Position numbers and translations under genes: made by a program. A stretch of DNA of 23,849 nt from a virus. The stretch spans positions 1 to 23,849 of the IMG/VR virus record IMGVR_UViG_3300030090_005839; one strand, written 5' to 3'. The notes beneath the pieces were generated by a model. It did no database searches. It was not told the DNA's origin and saw nothing but the letters and a program-made list of their open reading frames with translations. Of this stretch, positions 21,905 through 23,849 are shown one piece after another (position 1 is the stretch's first letter; every line of letters begins with the position of its first letter).

Positions 21905-22154
21905 AGTCTTCTCCTTTATGTGTCAACAACTCCAGTAGCCATTCATAATGATTCAACGCATCATGCACGGTCTCGGTCAGGTCGTCTATCTGCTTTTGCA
22001 GCGATCTATTTGCCTCAATTACGGTGTCTAGTTTTCGGCTAGCCTCCGAGGTTAAAAGTTTCCCTTTATACCGCTCATGAGAGGATCTTTTCTGCTCTGC
22101 AACGAGCAGGTCGGTCTCTCTTTGTGCCAGCCAGCTAGGTTTGCCTCGTTTCAT
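21894..22154 (-). CDS. Small coiled-coil protein
   Basis: The 86-aa protein has a basic start (MKRGKPSWLAQRETD) and a long helix (about 35-75, ASRKLDTVIEANRSLQKQID) typical of a coiled coil. I start it at ATG 22154, where GGAGTGG is 8 nt upstream and the ATG overlaps the TGA of a 31-aa membrane peptide gene. A GTG 4 codons earlier falls within the ribosome site and is less likely. Function unknown. Confidence 0.6.
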   Translation of the reverse strand: MKRGKPSWLAQRETDLLVAEQKRSSHERYKGKLLTSEASRKLDTVIEANRSLQKQIDDLTETVHDALNHYEWLLELLTHKGEDSGR

Positions 22155-22246
22155 AGTAATAACCACTCCAAAAATCTAATAAGTACGGCTACAAATATCG
22201 CCAGTAAAATCGTATGGGTAACCCAAGTAAAGTCCTGTTTAAACAT
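22151..22246 (-). CDS. 31-aa membrane microprotein
   Basis: ATG at 22246 opens 31 codons to TGA at 22153-22151; the TGA overlaps the next ATG (ATGA). The product begins MFKQDFTWVTHT and continues with a single hydrophobic helix (ILLAIFVAVLIRFLEWLLL) to the end. AAGGGAG lies about 10 nt upstream, with AGGA right before the ATG. One membrane pass, a ribosome site and a 4-bp coupling junction argue for a real gene. Small single-pass phage peptides often inhibit or modify host membrane complexes, but no specific role can be read here. Confidence 0.55.
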   Translation of the reverse strand: MFKQDFTWVTHTILLAIFVAVLIRFLEWLLL

Positions 22247-22265
22247 TCCTATCTAACTCCCTTTC

Positions 22266-22538
22266 TTAGGGCATTCCTACAGTAGCATCTTCGTGTAGTG
22301 CTAATAACATAACCAAACTGAAAACCCATCGAACAATTGGCTCGAATGCAATAGCTGAAAGTATGCACACTGTGATGCCGAACAAACCATATGCAAACCA
22401 GTAAAGTGTTCTCCAAATCTTGATAATTACGTATTCCGAGGTGCTAACAACCTCCACAGCTCTAAGAGGCGTTTCCGCCTTCAAAGTACCTATGTGGTGA
22501 ATCTTGAGCCTTCTCTTATTGCTGATTAGTTTTGGCAT
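22266..22538 (-). CDS. Small membrane protein with two hydrophobic segments
   Basis: In this 90-aa protein, residues 1-40 are soluble and basic (LISNKRRLKIHHIG). Two hydrophobic segments follow: about residues 45-62 (LYWFAYGLFGITVCILSA) and 67-80 (PIVRWVFSLVMLLA). AAAGG sits 7 nt before the ATG. The start overlaps the end of the methyltransferase frame by 23 bp but begins 3 bp after the stop of the alternative frame in the same gene. Function unknown. Confidence 0.65.
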   Translation of the reverse strand: MPKLISNKRRLKIHHIGTLKAETPLRAVEVVSTSEYVIIKIWRTLYWFAYGLFGITVCILSAIAFEPIVRWVFSLVMLLALHEDATVGMP

Positions 22539-23313
22539 TATTTAGCCTTTCTCTAAGTTCTTGCCATGCCTTTGCTGCCACTGCTGGTACGACTGCGTTT
22601 CCAAGGGCTGCAATCCTGTCCACCCTATGGGGAATCCCATTAGCCATTCGACAAATTGCGGGTTCAAGGCTCGCTTCGATGCGTAAAACTTTTGCCCAAG
22701 CATCGGCGTCCTTGGGGCTTGGCGGCCAAGTAGGCAGTTCGTCGGCTCCTTTAGTGACGGATTGAACCCGTCCTTGTGATCTCGGCTTGTCGGTGTTGCC
22801 CATAGCTTTGTCGGGACTGGTGTGGGCATATATGAAAAGTCGCTCCCGCTTATGTGGCGAGCCAACCTCCTGCGCCGAATAGATTCCTGCCTCAACCGTG
22901 TAGCCCATTGCGCAAAGGTCTCGCCATACTGATTCAAATCCGATCCGAAGATGGTTGGCCACGTTTTCGAAGAAGCAGAATCTGGGTTGTACTTCTCCGA
23001 TGATTCGCCGAATATCAGGCCAGAGGTGTCTGGGGTCATCTTCCCCTTTCCGACTGCCTGCGCTGGAAAATGGCTGGCACGGGTATCCACCAGTGATGCA
23101 ATCCACGACGCCACGCCACGGCTTGCCATTGAAGGTTTTAACATCGCTCCATATTGGAGCATCGTCGAGATAACCTTCTTGAATACGGGCGAGCGTCGCA
23201 GCGACGGGGAAGGCCTCTCTCTCCACGTAACAGCATGTGCGAGCGTTTGGCTCAGCGAGTCGCAACCCGAGTTCGATGCCTCCGATCCCACTACATAGAG
23301 CCAAGACATTCAT
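22516..23313 (-). CDS. DNA (cytosine-5) methyltransferase
   Basis: In this 265-aa enzyme, ordered C5-MTase motifs are visible: motif I LALCSGIGGIELGL (4-17), motif IV GYPCQPFS with catalytic Cys79, motif VI FENV (115-118, Glu116), motif VIII QEVGSPHKRERLF (148-160), a short target-recognition region (about 160-225), then motif X-like ALGNAVVPAVAA. It would transfer methyl groups from S-adenosylmethionine to cytosines in a specific sequence, probably to protect phage DNA; no nuclease partner is seen. I chose ATG 23313 because it overlaps the previous TGA (ATGA) and matches the family start; a second in-frame ATG 10 codons earlier has no spaced ribosome site. The region looks richer in G+C than its neighbours. 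A second frame overlaps nearly the whole gene. Confidence 0.93.
   Translation of the reverse strand: MNVLALCSGIGGIELGLRLAEPNARTCCYVEREAFPVAATLARIQEGYLDDAPIWSDVKTFNGKPWRGVVDCITGGYPCQPFSSAGSRKGEDDPRHLWPDIRRIIGEVQPRFCFFENVANHLRIGFESVWRDLCAMGYTVEAGIYSAQEVGSPHKRERLFIYAHTSPDKAMGNTDKPRSQGRVQSVTKGADELPTWPPSPKDADAWAKVLRIEASLEPAICRMANGIPHRVDRIAALGNAVVPAVAAKAWQELRERLNNAKTNQQ
22542..23309 (-). CDS. Possible overprinted 255-aa protein within the methyltransferase gene
   Basis: An alternative minus-strand frame opens at ATG 23309, 4 bp after the methyltransferase ATG, and stays open for 255 codons to TAA at 22544-22542. Its stop is 3 bp before the ATG of the next gene, a cleaner junction than the methyltransferase offers. 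The product contains WATPTSRDHKDG and NPQFVEWLMGFPIGWTGL, followed by PLETQSYQQWQQRH, patterns I recall in proteins annotated in phages as separate genes. In the two frames the last parts align: ALGNAVVPAVAA opposite PLETQSYQQWQQRH. It could be a real overlapping gene, or an alternative translation that databases carry along with the enzyme. I cannot tell which without expression or codon-constraint data. Confidence 0.4.
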   Translation of the reverse strand: MSWLYVVGSEASNSGCDSLSQTLAHAVTWRERPSPSLRRSPVFKKVISTMLQYGAMLKPSMASRGVASWIASLVDTRASHFPAQAVGKGKMTPDTSGLIFGESSEKYNPDSASSKTWPTIFGSDLNQYGETFAQWATRLRQESIRRRRLARHISGSDFSYMPTPVPTKLWATPTSRDHKDGFNPSLKEPTNCLLGRQAPRTPMLGQKFYASKRALNPQFVEWLMGFPIGWTGLQPLETQSYQQWQQRHGKNLEKG

Positions 23314-23645
23314 TTTGCCTTCGATCGGAAACTGTCCAGCCATACCTCACGGTCGTATGGTGTATGGATTGTTCCTAGGTAATTCTCCCAATCATTCCCA
23401 GTGCAATTATCTGGGCATGACATAGAGCAATCATGCTCTATGTCCTTTCCCAATAGCACTCTGTCTACTATCCAATTAGGAGCCAGATCCCCCCATTTAT
23501 CCACACAATCCTTGGCCTGCTCAAAGGTGAGTGCCTCTAAATTGGTAGGAGGTAAATACACTGCTGCGTTTGTTCTCTCCTTCTTTCTCATCAATTCTAA
23601 AATGCGTTTTGTTAGTTGCTTTGCGTTTTTAATGTCGCCGTCCAT
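23310..23645 (-). CDS. Hypothetical acidic/basic mixed protein
   Basis: In this 111-aa protein, the first 25 residues are a basic helix (KNAKQLTKRILELMRKKER). The middle is acidic with Trp (CVDKWGDLAPNWIVDRVLL), and the Cys-containing part CSMSCPDNC (about 73-81) could bind a metal. AGGAG lies at good distance before the ATG, which overlaps the upstream gene by 1 bp (TAATG). It ends in an ATGA junction with the methyltransferase. The CSMSC region is encoded by a perfect 11-bp inverted repeat (23419-23444). Function unknown. Confidence 0.65.
   Translation of the reverse strand: MDGDIKNAKQLTKRILELMRKKERTNAAVYLPPTNLEALTFEQAKDCVDKWGDLAPNWIVDRVLLGKDIEHDCSMSCPDNCTGNDWENYLGTIHTPYDREVWLDSFRSKAK
23419..23444. 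repeat. Perfect 11-bp inverted repeat inside a gene
   Basis: GACATAGAGCA (23419-23429) and TGCTCTATGTC (23434-23444) are exact inverse copies with a 4-bp centre ATCA. It lies inside the hypothetical gene upstream of the methyltransferase and could form a strong hairpin in its mRNA or be a protein-binding site. Confidence 0.75.
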
Positions 23646-23830
23646 TAGTGAAATCTCCTATCTGTTGTAAGACTTTTAAAATTTACGTTTAGAATGCTTG
23701 CTAATTCTCTTAATTTTTTCTCCTCGCCTTGTGTTCGTGTTTTCGATAATCCTAGCTCTATGAGCACGTCTAACGATATCGTTGGATACTTCAATAGCAT
23801 CTCATGTACTGCGCTAGCTTTATTAGCCAT
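23645..23830 (-). CDS. Small HTH-like regulatory protein
   Basis: The 61-aa protein carries a helix-turn-helix-like pattern: KASAVHEMLLKYPTISLDVL, IELGLSKTRTQGEEKKLREL. It resembles small phage regulators but no family is recognised. The start is ATG 23830, with AGGGAG 5 nt upstream; a TTG 5 codons earlier has no spaced site. It is the first gene of this minus-strand block within the window, so it could control the block. Confidence 0.55.
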   Translation of the reverse strand: MANKASAVHEMLLKYPTISLDVLIELGLSKTRTQGEEKKLRELASILNVNFKSLTTDRRFH

Positions 23831-23849
23831 TGTTACTCCCTTCAATGTG

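Noticed and set aside
22951-23298. 115-codon plus-strand frame across the methyltransferase
   Set aside because: Antisense to a strongly supported enzyme gene, no ribosome site, no recognisable motifs. It probably results from the base composition of the region.
1-23849. tRNA or rRNA genes
   Set aside because: I saw no cloverleaf with a GTTCRANNC arm and CCA-type end, nor any rRNA-like segment; a tRNA scan could confirm this.

Overview
The window is part of the genome of a tailed bacteriophage (or a close relative) that lies almost gap-free. Capsid, tail, lysis, recombination, replication and DNA-modification genes are all recognisable. No tape-measure or tail-tube gene lies between the capsid genes and the lysis genes, which suggests a short-tailed (podovirus-like) particle. 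Terminase, portal, DNA polymerase and integrase are not visible and may lie outside, so lifestyle cannot be decided. No host marker was found; GTG and TTG starts are frequent, and Shine-Dalgarno sites are of the ordinary bacterial AGGAG type.

Layout. (1) Positions 1-14671, plus strand: a large partial virion-type protein; three small membrane-anchored proteins; scaffold, major capsid and decoration protein followed by a strong UUCG-loop terminator; an NAD-dependent sugar epimerase; two small proteins; probable tail adaptor and large tail protein; a tail fibre with a tandem repeat and its probable assembly chaperone; then a lysis block (XhlA-like membrane protein, Cys/His microprotein, Amidase_3 endolysin) and a small zinc-ribbon protein. 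(2) Positions 14668-18586, minus strand: RusA-like resolvase, RlpA-like barrel protein, small proteins, a possible recombination protein, a small HTH protein, a calcineurin-like phosphoesterase and a holin-like membrane protein. (3) Positions 18685-20603, plus strand: a replication initiator-like protein and a DnaB-type helicase, read from a divergent promoter region at 18.62-18.66 kb. (4) Positions 20942-23830, minus strand: a small HTH-like protein, a hypothetical protein, a C5-cytosine methyltransferase with a long overlapping second reading frame, a run of tiny membrane and coiled-coil proteins, SSB and a coiled-coil protein.

How the parts fit. SSB, helicase, initiator, resolvase and the possible annealing protein form a replication and recombination set. 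An origin-like block (palindromic hexamers, pentamer repeats, then A-rich DNA) sits inside the initiator gene, in the linker between its domains. A second array, 3+3 inverted 9-bp repeats, fills the convergent gap after the helicase. Several genes are shorter than about 60 codons and easy to miss: 3519-3698, 13481-13612, 15847-16005, 21776-21904 and 22151-22246.

The observations most worth following are the methyltransferase/alternative-frame pair at 22.5-23.3 kb, the two repeat arrays near the replication genes, and the chain of overlapping microproteins at 21.8-22.5 kb.
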